Positions 54,844 to 64,000 are shown, numbered from the stretch's first letter. The stretch: DNA of 64,000 nucleotides from Akkermansia muciniphila (GCF_040616545.1 NZ_CP156688.1:2294001-2358000), one strand, 5' to 3'. A program made the numbers and translations. The notes: generated by a model not told the origin, from the sequence alone.

Positions 54844-57800
54844 TTAGATAAAGGTTTCAGAAATAATAATTTGGGGATCGGAAATGTTGATAGCCTGATG
54901 GCGGTCTTCTTTACTCATCGTGCGGTATTCGTCCAATAGTTTCGAGATCCTATTTTGAATCTTGTATTCGTTTGTGGCTATTCTTCCCCGGTCGTTTTTG
55001 TATTCACGGGACAAGTCCCTGATACGGCGTGAAAGTTTGGAGTAAATACCTTCGTCAATATACTTGATCAGAGTATCGCATTCTTTTATCAGAAGAAGAT
55101 TATCCTTATGAATTTGTTTTATTGTAGTGAGGAATTTCCGAGCCTCCTGTGACGGTTTGTTGAGTGTACTCTTGATGTCCTTTATAGGGGAAGTATCTGC
55201 CGCCTGAATGTATTCAGACTGATATTTAGCCAGAGCTTGAGTGACGTGTTGATAATGATTATCTGCGTTAGAGAAAGACGCCGGTTTTTCTTCCGGTTTG
55301 GCTCTAAGGTAATCTACGGCATCAAGGAATCCGATGACTTCAACATGTGAGTTATCTGCCAAATAAAATTCAGTTTTTACGTTAGAAGAAACAAATACAA
55401 TAGATTTACTGCGATGATGGCCTGTATCACGCATCACTCGGCTTTTCATGGGCAGTTTTTTTATTTTGTGATAAAGCTCTCTATCGTTATTGTAGAGATC
55501 TCTTATTTCCCGCAGAAGGGCTATTTTTTTGTCAACACTATCCTTGATGGTGCTGTCAAAAAGTTTGAACTGTTTAACAATTTCTTCCAGTGAATAGATT
55601 TGGGCATCTTCGCCGAAGGCTGAGTGAAAACCTTGGAGCTTGACCAGAGCATTGTGGTACAGGTTGATTGCTTGGTTGCCTGGCTGAGAAGGATAGAACA
55701 TGTAATTATATATGAAGTCGGCAACAGAGCCTATTCTATTGACTCGTCCGATACGCTGCATCAGCTTGGTAGCATTCCAAGGCGAATCGTAGTTGACAAT
55801 CACATGAGAACGATGAAGATTGACACCCTCTGCCAATACATCAGAAGTAATGATAATATTGTATTGATTTTCCTGAATCGAACTGTTAGCATCGAAATTC
55901 TTTTTAATAGTTTCTCTTAAAGTATTTCTGTTTTTTGCCGTTACCAGGAGCACATCTTTGCGGCCAAGTTCATTTGTCAAGCGGTCCTGCAAGTAGGTTA
56001 GGGTATCGACGCTTTCTGAGAATAAAACGAGTTTACCGGAAGTATTAGTCTGTTGAGAGAGCAAGTCGTTTTCAAGCTTATCTTTGAATAGATCAAATTT
56101 AGGGTCTTCAGTTTCCTTCTCCCAGTCAGCTTTCAATCCTTCCAGGAGCAGTTTGTCTTCCCATAGCTTTTCCAAAAAACACGAATTAAAAGCATTTGCC
56201 GGGAAGACATTCCCTTTTTTTGAATCCTTTTTTTTGTTCAGATAATCTATAATATTGTCCAGACCCCATCCTTTTGCCAGAAGGTCCGTGATGTTTATTT
56301 CTGGGGCAATAATCACCTTGTCGGCCTCAAACATGTGAATCATGTCCGTGGTTATTTTGAGCAGAGTAGTCAGGGATTTTTTGAAAGCGTGGAAACTGCT
56401 TTCAAGACGTTTAACCATATGGACACGATAAATTCCCGCGAGAATCGGACCGGATCGAATTGCTAACTTGTAATTGGGAGACTGGTGTTCCGGTTTCAGG
56501 AATTCTATGGCTCTGTAACGGGCATAATTGAGATGTGTAGGCACGTTTTCATCAGATAGCGCACTCAGAGTAGAATAGAAGCGATTACAAGTATCTTCAT
56601 TCATTCGGTAGCTGAGCGCTTCAGGAGGAAGAATTTTGGGGAAAATAATTCCTTGTGATTCGATATCTTCTTTATAAGACGAGTCATTTAGAATATTGTT
56701 TCTGGTACGGCGGACGGTGACTTTATCAATAACTTTTTCTCTTATCTTTTCATAAATTTTTTCAACTCTTTTAGTTACGTCAGTTTCTTTTTCTTTGTTA
56801 TTTTTGATTAATTTCTTGTACTCTTTAATAAATGGGATGAAAAATGCTTCCAGATTGGGAATGCCGTCAATAGTACAGTTACGACTATTTTGGAAGAGAA
56901 GAAGCAGATTGAGTAAATCTTCCGGGCTGTTATTAAGGGGTGTAGCTGATAACAGCATGACCTTCTTTTGCAGGCTATTCAGCAGACCTTCATTTAAGCA
57001 GGAAGATTTGCATATTTTTTGCAGAGCGTCGTATTTACCTGAGCCGTCGTTGCGGAATCCATGAGCTTCATCAACAATGATAAGATCAAATTCTTCTTTA
57101 TCCTTATACTGATTTTTGCCGTTCAATATTTTGGAAAGGCTCCCATTTGTAATGAATTGGGCGTTTTTTTGAATATTGAACAGACGGAAGGTTTCTTTCC
57201 AGTTTTCTTCCAACGCGGGGGGATAGATTACTAAAATGTTGGTTCGTTTGCCGTTGGCTTCAACAAAACGTTTGGCAATCATGGTGGCAATCATGGTCTT
57301 ACCAAGACCAACAACGTCGGCAAGAAATAAACCATGATGCTGAAGCAGCATTTGATAACCTTGAATAACGGCATCTTTTTGGTATTTCAGTTCTTTGACA
57401 TCCTTTGGGAGTTGCAGCGTGAAATCCTCTTCTACCTGATCGCCGAACATATCAATCAGGACTTTGATATATAGTTCATAGGGTGTTGGTTGGATGCCGA
57501 GATAGGTTTCTTTTGTGCATTTTGCTATGTCCTCAGGAGAAAGGGGAATTGCCGCATCCCACAGTTTTTGGAACTCGCATAAACAGTATTTTACGTCGTC
57601 ATAGTCCTTCATGGCGACGTTTAATTCATATCTGGGGGGAGTGGTGATTCCTAATCCTGAATCAGATATGTTAGAGGATCCCATGATGACCCAGCCGTCG
57701 GTATGCTCATTGTGATTGTTGGGCAGGCATAGGTAGAATTTGGCATGCAAGTTTTTAGTCGCATGGATTTTCATTTCCAGCCGACCTGACATCAGGTCTT

Positions 57801-58140
57801 CATGCATTTGCAAAATTCCCCGTTCAATCAAAGGATCATATTTTGCATTGATAACATCCTCGTTGAAATGATCACAATAAATGTCTTTGGATTTTGCTGC
57901 GTCTGCCAAAAACATATTTGCTTTATTATGTTTGCGGAAAATGTTATCAATGTTAATTCCAACAAGGATTTTGATTTCAGATACATCGCTCAATTGTTCT
58001 CTTAATTTGAAGTATCCGGATGATCTGAAAAATCCTGAAACAGCCAAAAATTTGTCAAACGATGCCATTTGGGAAGCAATGCCGGTTAATTTGTCAAAGA
58101 GAGTATGACCAGTCTCATTATTGAAAAACTTGGAGCTCAT
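54844..58140 (-). CDS. PLD-nuclease / SNF2-type helicase defence protein
   Basis: 1098 aa. Residues ~1-200 form a phospholipase D-like nuclease domain: HAKFYLCLPNN near residue 137 and WVIMGSSNISDSGLG supply an HxK…GSxN site. A SNF2-type superfamily 2 helicase follows: Walker A LADVVGLGKTMIATMIAKRF at about 272, DEAH in LIIVDEAHGFRND at about 345, motif III LLSATPLNNSPEDL, motif V SDVLAEGVNLHRSHVIVNYD and motif VI QRIGRVNRIGS. A helical C-terminal ~250 residues is unrecognised. PLD plus SNF2 helicase beside an adenine methyltransferase recalls parts of DISARM (DrmC, DrmD, DrmMI) but in a two-gene form. Translocation with PLD cleavage of unmethylated DNA is the inferred role. First gene of the operon. 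Confidence 0.9.
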   Translation of the reverse strand: MSSKFFNNETGHTLFDKLTGIASQMASFDKFLAVSGFFRSSGYFKLREQLSDVSEIKILVGINIDNIFRKHNKANMFLADAAKSKDIYCDHFNEDVINAKYDPLIERGILQMHEDLMSGRLEMKIHATKNLHAKFYLCLPNNHNEHTDGWVIMGSSNISDSGLGITTPPRYELNVAMKDYDDVKYCLCEFQKLWDAAIPLSPEDIAKCTKETYLGIQPTPYELYIKVLIDMFGDQVEEDFTLQLPKDVKELKYQKDAVIQGYQMLLQHHGLFLADVVGLGKTMIATMIAKRFVEANGKRTNILVIYPPALEENWKETFRLFNIQKNAQFITNGSLSKILNGKNQYKDKEEFDLIIVDEAHGFRNDGSGKYDALQKICKSSCLNEGLLNSLQKKVMLLSATPLNNSPEDLLNLLLLFQNSRNCTIDGIPNLEAFFIPFIKEYKKLIKNNKEKETDVTKRVEKIYEKIREKVIDKVTVRRTRNNILNDSSYKEDIESQGIIFPKILPPEALSYRMNEDTCNRFYSTLSALSDENVPTHLNYARYRAIEFLKPEHQSPNYKLAIRSGPILAGIYRVHMVKRLESSFHAFKKSLTTLLKITTDMIHMFEADKVIIAPEINITDLLAKGWGLDNIIDYLNKKKDSKKGNVFPANAFNSCFLEKLWEDKLLLEGLKADWEKETEDPKFDLFKDKLENDLLSQQTNTSGKLVLFSESVDTLTYLQDRLTNELGRKDVLLVTAKNRNTLRETIKKNFDANSSIQENQYNIIITSDVLAEGVNLHRSHVIVNYDSPWNATKLMQRIGRVNRIGSVADFIYNYMFYPSQPGNQAINLYHNALVKLQGFHSAFGEDAQIYSLEEIVKQFKLFDSTIKDSVDKKIALLREIRDLYNNDRELYHKIKKLPMKSRVMRDTGHHRSKSIVFVSSNVKTEFYLADNSHVEVIGFLDAVDYLRAKPEEKPASFSNADNHYQHVTQALAKYQSEYIQAADTSPIKDIKSTLNKPSQEARKFLTTIKQIHKDNLLLIKECDTLIKYIDEGIYSKLSRRIRDLSREYKNDRGRIATNEYKIQNRISKLLDEYRTMSKEDRHQAINISDPQIIISETFI

Positions 58141-58191
58141 AGAAGTGGGAATTTTTACAAAAATGGATAAGAGAAAGATTATTTAATACCA

Positions 58192-58218
58192 ATAATATTT
58201 TAGTGTCTTCTGTGTCAA
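58192..58218 (-). promoter_or_regulatory. Candidate promoter of the helicase-methyltransferase operon
   Basis: On the minus strand TTGACA (58218-58213) and TATTAT (58197-58192) with a 15-base spacer, 51 bases before the ATG at 58140. Both boxes are good; the spacing is short. Confidence 0.5.
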
Positions 58219-58436
58219 TGAAATGTTGCTATCAGTGGGCATTCTAGTGAAAGGAAAAGTGGGTTGGAATGAGGAAAGAAGCAAAAGCAGAAATAGAAGG
58301 ATATAAGAGATGTGAAGAAGTTTTGTATAAAAGACATATGTTTGTATTTACCTTACGCTTCCCGCATGTTCTCTCCTGCTTCTTTTCATCCTGTTCTGAT
58401 TGGAACAATTCGATCGTTAAGTCCTTTTTTACAGCG

Positions 58437-59666
58437 TTATCCGGTTTCCTTTTCCTTCCTGAATGGCTGTATCCGACACATGGTGGCGGTGCGCCAGAGC
58501 CATTCCAGGGGGCCGTACAGGAAATAGCTTAGCCACAGGCGGCAGGCCCAGGCTTGAAGCAGGAAGACGGCTACCGCCGCGCAGAGGCAGGCCCACGGCC
58601 CCATGTCCTGCGCCAGACCGAGACCCCACCCGAAGAAGAGGAACGTGAATACCAGCGTCTGGGTGACGTAGCACGTCAGCGTGCATTTGCCGGCGCTGCT
58701 GAGCAGTCTGAAGGGCAGGGGTAGTCCGGGATGGGTGAAGAGCAGGACGGCGGCGGAGACAAAGGCCGCGGCGTAGGCGAGGTTTTCCCATTGGACGAGA
58801 AGGTGTCGCAGGTCCGCTCCCAGCGGGTAGTCCAGCCGGGTGGGGAGGAACAGCCGCGCGAGCAGAAGCGCCAGAAACAGCGTTCCGGAGATTCCCAGCA
58901 TCCGCAGGAACAGGCGGCGTTTGTTGGCGGTGTCCACAAAGACATGCCATCTCCCCGCCAGCATTCCCAGGATGAAGAGGCCCAGCGTTTGCCAGATGCG
59001 GCCGCTGAGCAGGAGGAACTGCCATTTGCCTGTCTGTCCCTGCGTCAGGTTCCAGAGGGCGGCTTCACTCCAGCTCCCGTGTTCATACAGGAATTCCCGC
59101 GAAGGGCCTGCCGCCGGGGATGCGGGCTGGAACCAGCCGGAGGAATGGGGCCATATATCCGCCATCCCGGTGCGGGACAGCGTGTCCATGAAGGAGATGG
59201 GCTGCATCAGGCACAGCAGGCAGAGGATGACGAGAAGAGGCGTGCCGCGTTTGTACAGGGCTACCAGGGCAAAGCCGAGCACGCCGAAGATGGTGAGGAT
59301 GTCCCCGTCATAAAAAAGGGTGTGCGCCAGCCCAAACAGAAACAGGAGCGCCAGCCGCCACATGAAGCGTTTCCGGAAGTCGACGCCCTTCTGCTCCTGC
59401 CTGTCCAGCTGGATGAAGAAGCTGAGGCCGAACAGGAAGGAGAAGAGAAGGAAGGATTTGCTGACAAAGAGGTATTCATAAACCCAGTCCGCCGCGCTGT
59501 TGGCCGCGGCCTGCCATCCCTCCGCCGGAGGAATGGGAAGGTACAAGTTGAAGTGATCGTGCGCATGCACGATGACGATGCCCAGCAGGGCCAGCGCCCG
59601 GAGGATGTCCAGAATGGTGATGCGCGCCGCCTGCGGGGGCGTTCCGGCGGGAGTCCGGGCGGTCAT
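58437..59666 (-). CDS. DUF418 (YeiB-like) membrane protein
   Basis: 409 aa with about ten membrane helices. The N-terminus ITILDILRALALLGIVIVHAHDH is typical of the YeiB/DUF418 family. The family C-terminal domain is visible as LLSSAGKCTLTCYVTQTLVFTFLFFGWGLG and YGPLEWLWRTATM. The function of the family is unproven; transport or acyl transfer has been suggested. It starts 3 bases after the dxr stop, so the two are co-transcribed. It marks the right edge of the A+T-rich island. Confidence 0.87.
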   Translation of the reverse strand: MTARTPAGTPPQAARITILDILRALALLGIVIVHAHDHFNLYLPIPPAEGWQAAANSAADWVYEYLFVSKSFLLFSFLFGLSFFIQLDRQEQKGVDFRKRFMWRLALLFLFGLAHTLFYDGDILTIFGVLGFALVALYKRGTPLLVILCLLCLMQPISFMDTLSRTGMADIWPHSSGWFQPASPAAGPSREFLYEHGSWSEAALWNLTQGQTGKWQFLLLSGRIWQTLGLFILGMLAGRWHVFVDTANKRRLFLRMLGISGTLFLALLLARLFLPTRLDYPLGADLRHLLVQWENLAYAAAFVSAAVLLFTHPGLPLPFRLLSSAGKCTLTCYVTQTLVFTFLFFGWGLGLAQDMGPWACLCAAVAVFLLQAWACRLWLSYFLYGPLEWLWRTATMCRIQPFRKEKETG

Positions 59667-59669
59667 GGG

Positions 59670-60845
59670 TCAGGAAGGGCGGGGAATGGACGGAATCAGT
59701 TCCGCGGCGCGGCGCCTAGCCCACTGATCCGCTTCCAGGATGGGGGCTAGCTCACCGCGGGGGTCCGCCGGGGAATGGTCGTCCATGACGGATTCCACCA
59801 GCTTCCAGATGCCGGGGAAGGTGATTTTTCCCCGGATGAAGGCATCCACCGCCACTTCATTGGCGGCATTGTATACGGCGGCCATGGTGCTGCTGCTGGC
59901 TCCGGCCCTGCGGGCCAGGTCCAGCGCGGGGAAGGCGTCCGGGCGCGGCGCCTCAAACACCAGCTGGCCTATTTCCGCAAAATTGAGCTGCCTGAGGGAG
60001 TTGGGAACGCGGTCCGGCCACGTGACGGCGTACTGGATGGGGAAGCACATGTCCGAGCTGCTCATCTGGGCCAGCACGGTTCCGTCCCGGTATTCCACCA
60101 TGGAATGCACGATGCTCTGCGGGTGGACGATCACGTCCACTTTTTCCATGGGAACGTCAAAGAGCCAGCGGGCTTCAATCATTTCCAGCCCCTTGTTGAA
60201 CAGGGTGGCGGAGTCAATGGTGATTTTCCTGCCCATGCTCCACGTGGGGTGCTTGAGGGCCTGCTCCAGCGTGACGTGTTCCAGGTCCTCCTTCCTCCAG
60301 GTGCGGAAGGGGCCGCCGGACGCCGTCAAAATCAGGCGGGAGACGGCTTCCGGGCCGCCGTGGTTGCCGTTCAGGCACTGGAAGATGGCGTTATGTTCGC
60401 TGTCCACCGGGAGTACTTGCACGCCGGCCCTGCGCGCCTTTTCCATGACGATCTGCCCGGCCATGACCAGGATTTCCTTGCTGGCGATGGCGAGGTCCTT
60501 GCCTGCCTCAATGGCGGCTAATGCGGGCTTGAGCCCGGCGGTGCCCACGATGGAGATCAGAACCATGTCCGCCTCTGGAAGCTGCGCCAGGCGGCACAGG
60601 CCTTCCTCTCCCGTTTCCACCCGTGCGCCGGGAAGGGCGCGGGCCAGTTCGTCCGCTCCGGACGGGTCAAAAATGCATACGTTGCGGACATTGAATTCCC
60701 GTGCCTGGAGCGCCAGGGCTTTCACGCTGGTGCCGGCGGCCAGCCCCACGATTTCCATTCTGTCCGGAATGTCCCGGGCGACTTTCAGGGCGCTGGTTCC
60801 GATGGAACCCGTGGAACCCAGGATGACGACGCGTCGTTTCTGCAT
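59670..60845 (-). CDS. dxr: 1-deoxy-D-xylulose 5-phosphate reductoisomerase
   Basis: 391 aa. Converts DXP to 2-C-methyl-D-erythritol 4-phosphate with NADPH in the non-mevalonate isoprenoid pathway. NADPH loop ILGSTGSIGTSALKV (~8-22); metal and substrate segment LPVDSEHNAIFQCL; GGPFRTW; catalytic lid and metal ligand region HPTWSMGRKITIDSATLFNKGLE; then VIVHPQSIVHSMVEYRDGT. Length is standard. First gene of a two-gene operon with the DUF418 protein. Confidence 0.96.
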   Translation of the reverse strand: MQKRRVVILGSTGSIGTSALKVARDIPDRMEIVGLAAGTSVKALALQAREFNVRNVCIFDPSGADELARALPGARVETGEEGLCRLAQLPEADMVLISIVGTAGLKPALAAIEAGKDLAIASKEILVMAGQIVMEKARRAGVQVLPVDSEHNAIFQCLNGNHGGPEAVSRLILTASGGPFRTWRKEDLEHVTLEQALKHPTWSMGRKITIDSATLFNKGLEMIEARWLFDVPMEKVDVIVHPQSIVHSMVEYRDGTVLAQMSSSDMCFPIQYAVTWPDRVPNSLRQLNFAEIGQLVFEAPRPDAFPALDLARRAGASSSTMAAVYNAANEVAVDAFIRGKITFPGIWKLVESVMDDHSPADPRGELAPILEADQWARRRAAELIPSIPRPS

Positions 60846-60932
60846 AACGGAAAAGAATGATGCAAAAAATACGGCTCCTTGACAAGCCGGGGGATGAAAA
60901 TCTTCCCCGCGCCGTAAAGATTGGTTTCTTCG

Positions 60933-62537
60933 TCAGTTCGGCCTCATTCCGGTGGGCCGGGAGGAAGGACGCCACGCATCCGTGCCGTAGGTGGCCTGTG
61001 CCGTGGGTTCGGGAAGCTGCCGGAACTGCATCCTCTGCCGGTCCCTTCTCCATTTCCGCAGGTTGAGGGAACGCCAGTTCCAAATGCGGCTTTCGGCATT
61101 GAGCGCTTCCCGGGTCATGGCGTAAACGTTGGCTCCGGCTTCCGTCTCCCCTCCCAGCCGGCGGTAGGCGGCCATGGCAAAGGGGATGTTGTCCCGGAGT
61201 TCAAAGCGCGGCAGGTCTCCATCGCTGAAATACCAGTCCGGCTGCCCGTCCATCGTCATCAGGTTCAGGTCCCCGCTCAGCTGGGACGGGCTGCGGAGTC
61301 CGGCCAGGGCCAGAAAAACGAGGGTGATGGCTCCGCAGTATTTTCCATAGCGCAGCCAGTTTCCATGGCCGGCCATGTAGCGGAAGAGAAGATACAGGAA
61401 GCAGGCGCCCATCAGCAGATAGATGCCAGCCGTAACGCGGTTGGGAGAAAAACCGAAATCTTTTATCTGGAAATACAGCCTCATGCCCACGCTGGCGGCG
61501 AGCAGCCCTGTCTGCGCCGCTAGGATGAAGCCCAGGACGATTCCCGTTTTTGACGCCCGCACGGAGCCTTCCGGACGGAACAGAATCAGCAGAACAAGGG
61601 CGGAAAGAAAGGCCGCCAGCATGATGGAGTCCGCTCCGTCGTGCAGATAGGCGGTCTGGGAAATTCCGTCAGGAACGCTCCCCCGCCATAAAAACGCCAC
61701 GTCCGTGCCGTTGTTGACCAGAAAGGCCAGGTTGATGAACAGCAGGGAAACGGCGGGGAGGTACGGGAGCCACGGGCGCCCCGGATGCACGGGATGTTGT
61801 TCCGGAAAGGAAGAGCAGGGGCGCGGCAAGGCTGTAATGCCGAATGCCAGGGCTCCCAAGCACCATAGGAGGATGTCCGCTACCGTTCCCATATCCGGGA
61901 CCAGCCAGGAGCAATAGCTCCAGAACCATTTGTTCATGGCTGTTCTGACGGCGGCGACTACGGGGTTCCCATCCGCAAAGATGGACAGGAAGATCAGGAA
62001 CAGAATCACTCCGATGACGACGCTGCCTGCAAGCGGAATTTTCCCTAGGACTTTTCCGGCCACCTCTTTTGCCTGCGTCAGCCGGAAAAATTTATAGCCC
62101 CACCAGGTGACGTACCGTTTGGCAGGGTCAAAGCTGTTGCCCTCTTTCCGCGGCAGGAACGTTATCACCACGGGAAGTCCCAGGCCGATGAGCAGGTTGA
62201 ACCCGGTATCGGGAGACAGATTGGCGCCTGCCGCCATAGCGTTCAGCACGGCCATGAAGACAAGGAATAGCTGCTCCTTCCGGCTGAGGTCCGTTCTCAG
62301 GGCCAGAAAGGCCGCCGTGTATAGCAGCAGACCCAGCGCAGTACCGATGCCTAGGCCCTCCAATGTACCAAACATGAAATCCGCGGCAAAGCCGCTGGCA
62401 ATCAGGGCAAGCAGGGGAATGTGCCCGTGCCTCCACCAGGAAGGGGAAAGTACCGGGCGCGGATCGCTGCGGATGACGCTGATGAAGGAAGACGGAAGGG
62501 GCGGACGCTCCGGAAAGGAAGAGGAAGGTTCTGTCAT
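60933..62537 (-). CDS. DUF4173-like polytopic membrane protein
   Basis: 534 aa from the ATG at 62537 ([12 protein letters not shown]); an in-frame ATG 13 codons upstream is possible. About twelve hydrophobic segments occupy residues ~45-420, followed by a soluble tail with many Arg and Trp ([18 protein letters not shown]). The block [17 protein letters not shown]…[25 protein letters not shown] matches my memory of the DUF4173 family, whose members are uncharacterised membrane proteins. Divergent from coaD. Confidence 0.7.
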   Translation of the reverse strand: MTEPSSSFPERPPLPSSFISVIRSDPRPVLSPSWWRHGHIPLLALIASGFAADFMFGTLEGLGIGTALGLLLYTAAFLALRTDLSRKEQLFLVFMAVLNAMAAGANLSPDTGFNLLIGLGLPVVITFLPRKEGNSFDPAKRYVTWWGYKFFRLTQAKEVAGKVLGKIPLAGSVVIGVILFLIFLSIFADGNPVVAAVRTAMNKWFWSYCSWLVPDMGTVADILLWCLGALAFGITALPRPCSSFPEQHPVHPGRPWLPYLPAVSLLFINLAFLVNNGTDVAFLWRGSVPDGISQTAYLHDGADSIMLAAFLSALVLLILFRPEGSVRASKTGIVLGFILAAQTGLLAASVGMRLYFQIKDFGFSPNRVTAGIYLLMGACFLYLLFRYMAGHGNWLRYGKYCGAITLVFLALAGLRSPSQLSGDLNLMTMDGQPDWYFSDGDLPRFELRDNIPFAMAAYRRLGGETEAGANVYAMTREALNAESRIWNWRSLNLRKWRRDRQRMQFRQLPEPTAQATYGTDAWRPSSRPTGMRPN

Positions 62538-62706
62538 GAGAGGAAAGTTGGATATTTGCGGAACAGCTGTCCGCATGTTGGGAGTGCGGCGCTGTGCGTT
62601 CCTGTTTAGCTGTTATTGCAGGAGTGTCAAGAGGAGATGTCTTGAAAAGGGCGGGCGTGGACGGAAAGGGCGGGGGCGCCGCATGGAAAAGGATTGTATT
62701 TTCTGC

Positions 62707-62713
62707 AGGAGGG
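62707..62713 (+). promoter_or_regulatory. Shine-Dalgarno fixing the coaD start
   Basis: AGGAGGG sits 8 bases before the ATG at 62722. The frame is open far upstream (to 62107), so this site is what decides the start. Confidence 0.8.
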
Positions 62714-62721
62714 CGTATAGC

Positions 62722-63240
62722 ATGGCACGAATGAAGCGCATCGCCGTGTATGCCGGTAGTTTCGACCCTCTGACCAATGGTCACTTATGGATGATCAAGC
62801 AGGGGGCGAGGATGTTTGATGAGCTGATTGTGGCCATAGGCGACAATCCGGACAAGCACTACACGTTTTCCCATGAGGAACGCATGACCATGCTCCGGGT
62901 GGCGCTTTCCGACATGCCGGACGTGCGCATTGCGGAGTTCCACAACCGCTTTCTGGTGGACTTTGCCAACGAGCACGGGGCCACGTTTATGCTGCGCGGC
63001 ATCCGTTCCACCCAGGATTATGAATATGAACGCGTGATGCGCCATATCAATGCGGACATGGCCCCCAAGGTGTGCACGGTGTTCCTGATGCCCCCGCGGG
63101 ATACGGCGGAATTGTCCTCCAGCATGATCAAGGGGCTGATCGGCCCGGAAGGCTGGGAAGGGCAGGTGAGCCGTTATGTTCCCCACAATGTCTTCTCCAT
63201 GCTGAAGGAGAAGTACCGGGAGATTTTCCCGCATTCCTAG
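62722..63240 (+). CDS. coaD: Phosphopantetheine adenylyltransferase
   Basis: 172 aa from the ATG at 62722. Fourth step of coenzyme A synthesis: transfers AMP to 4'-phosphopantetheine. The nucleotidyltransferase motif [13 protein letters not shown] carries the TxGH signature. Further family motifs are [14 protein letters not shown], and [13 protein letters not shown] (the ISSTxxR equivalent). An ATG at 62731 is an alternative start three codons later. Confidence 0.96.
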   Translation: MARMKRIAVYAGSFDPLTNGHLWMIKQGARMFDELIVAIGDNPDKHYTFSHEERMTMLRVALSDMPDVRIAEFHNRFLVDFANEHGATFMLRGIRSTQDYEYERVMRHINADMAPKVCTVFLMPPRDTAELSSSMIKGLIGPEGWEGQVSRYVPHNVFSMLKEKYREIFPHS

Positions 63241-63254
63241 GGGCGGTTGTGATT

Positions 63255-63287
63255 TAAAAAGTATTCCTCCGTTTCACTTCGGAGGAA
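63255..63287 (-). terminator. Terminator, probably bidirectional, between coaD and the release-factor-like gene
   Basis: TTCCTCCG / CGGAGGAA (8 bp, 8-base loop). On the minus strand it is followed by TACTTTTTAAA; on the plus strand it lies 23 bases past coaD. Confidence 0.7.
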
Positions 63288-63328
63288 ATTCATTTGCGAA
63301 GGCCGGAGGCCTCCGCTCCCGGCTGGAT
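63255..63328. repeat. Intergenic repeat element, copy 2
   Basis: Homologous to 40308-40377. The first part here is a good hairpin and the second part holds CGGAGGCCTCCG, a perfect 12-base palindrome. Confidence 0.55.
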
Positions 63329-63411
63329 GCTTTCGTCAAAGGCCGTGGGAAATGGTTCTTCCTCCGTTCGGCTGCCGCAAAGGCTTGCGGCGCTTCCTGA
63401 CGGTTTTCCAT

Positions 63412-63768
63412 TTATTCCGGAGAAGAGCTGGGAGGGCCGGACCGCCTGCGCCTTCTTCTGTCCTTTTGCCTGCGCATGCGCTGGATGACGCGCGCCCTGG
63501 CGGCGCACTGGCCCGTTTGTGCCTGCTCCACGGCATCGCACAGTTCCCGCCGCGCCAGAAAACGGTTGAGTTCCCGGGAGCGGTCCACATGGCATTTGAC
63601 GGCGATGCCCGTGGGGAGGTGCTTGAGATAAACGCAGTTGTTGGTTTTATTCACCTTCTGGCCCCCGTGCCCGCTGCCGCGGACAAAGCTTTCCTCCAGG
63701 TCCTGTTCACGGATGCCCAGGGCTTCCATCCGCTCCTTGAGAGCGGCCAGTTTTTCAGGCCTTACCAT
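63412..63768 (-). CDS. Short GGQ-domain release-factor-like protein (ArfB/YaeJ or RF-H type)
   Basis: 118 aa from the ATG at 63768 (MVRPEKLAALKERM). The catalytic loop SGHGGQKVNKTNNCVYLKHLPTGI carries GGQ at residues 35-37, the tripeptide that triggers peptidyl-tRNA hydrolysis. The C-terminal tail is strongly basic (RVIQRMRRQKDRRRRRR), as in ArfB, where it enters the empty mRNA channel of stalled ribosomes. There are no codon-recognition domains. With the tmRNA in this window it suggests a second ribosome-rescue route. It overlaps the preceding gene by 14 bases. Confidence 0.88.
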   Translation of the reverse strand: MVRPEKLAALKERMEALGIREQDLEESFVRGSGHGGQKVNKTNNCVYLKHLPTGIAVKCHVDRSRELNRFLARRELCDAVEQAQTGQCAARARVIQRMRRQKDRRRRRRSGPPSSSPE

Positions 63769-64000
63769 GACCGGAGCATTGCAGGGCGTTGACGCGCTGC
63801 CGGACCGCATGGACCAGCAGGTTACGGCTGGCGGGGGTCATGGAGCGCAGACTGATGGAGACGGCGGCGCCGTCAGTCAAATGCAGATTCAGGCGTTTGC
63901 CCTTCTGGTCCACGGAATCCATTTGCTGCCAGAGGTACCACCGCATGGTGCGGCGGGGCCGCAGGAAAGGCAGGACCTCCACACCCAGCGGGGTAACGAG
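63755..64000 (-). CDS. C-terminal part of an unidentified protein (5' end outside window)
   Basis: 82 codons open to the window edge. The segment LVTPLGVEVLPFLRPRRTMRWYLWQQMDSVDQKGKRLNLHLTDG has the strand pattern of a bacterial PH-like domain, which is a weak inference. Its 3' end overlaps the release-factor-like gene by 14 bases, indicating translational coupling. Confidence 0.6.
   Translation of the reverse strand, partial: LVTPLGVEVLPFLRPRRTMRWYLWQQMDSVDQKGKRLNLHLTDGAAVSISLRSMTPASRNLLVHAVRQRVNALQCSGHGKA

Noticed and set aside
49060-58436. Island as a prophage
   Set aside because: No structural, lysis, packaging or tyrosine-integrase genes; only the serine recombinase and defence genes.

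Overview
The window is a G+C-rich bacterial chromosome segment interrupted by one A+T-rich island. Gene content suggests an Akkermansia-like member of the Verrucomicrobiota: very large autotransporters with beta-strand passenger repeats, scattered housekeeping genes in short operons, few clear Shine-Dalgarno sequences, and small AP2-like proteins. The genus is an inference from protein style; no 16S rRNA gene is present.

Layout. 1-2.8 kb: end of a surface-polysaccharide-type locus (a partial glycan-related CDS, a fused nucleotidyltransferase/GHMP-kinase protein, a membrane acyltransferase). 3-7.5 kb: a Tat-exported phosphodiesterase, tmRNA, tRNA-Arg(ACG), recQ, tRNA-Ser(GCU). 7.8-13.8 kb: a flavin quinone reductase, sucCD, hisD, a TetR regulator and a BASS-type transporter. 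13.9-17.3 kb: two membrane-anchored TPR-like proteins. 17.6-21.6 kb: a small AP2-like protein, then an acyl-CoA/ACP synthetase and xseA in one operon. 22.2-38.1 kb: two giant paralogous autotransporters (3173 and 1957 aa) with almost identical beta barrels, matching promoter-region palindromes and matching structured 3' ends. 38.2-49 kb: acyl-ACP thioesterase, UDP-glucuronate decarboxylase, a two-component system, hemB with two hypothetical neighbours, thrS and infC. 58.4-64 kb: a DUF418 protein with dxr, a DUF4173-like membrane protein divergent from coaD, a GGQ release-factor-like protein and a partial CDS.

The most notable system is the A+T-rich island at about 49.06-58.43 kb. It holds a two-gene restriction-modification-like operon: a PLD-nuclease/SNF2-type helicase followed by an Eco57I-type adenine methyltransferase. 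Next to it are an Mpi-like serine recombinase and a silent second copy of the methyltransferase C-terminus in opposite orientation. A perfect 334-bp inverted repeat (49861-50194 and 51822-52155) lies inside both coding copies. Inversion between the repeats would keep the reading frame and exchange the last ~190 residues, the predicted DNA target-recognition region. The locus therefore reads as a phase-variable specificity switch in a helicase-dependent defence system.

The second theme is the autotransporter pair. A shared palindrome-containing promoter, gene conversion of the barrel, and a long 3' hairpin whose two copies differ by compensatory changes suggest that they are co-regulated and are recombining with each other.
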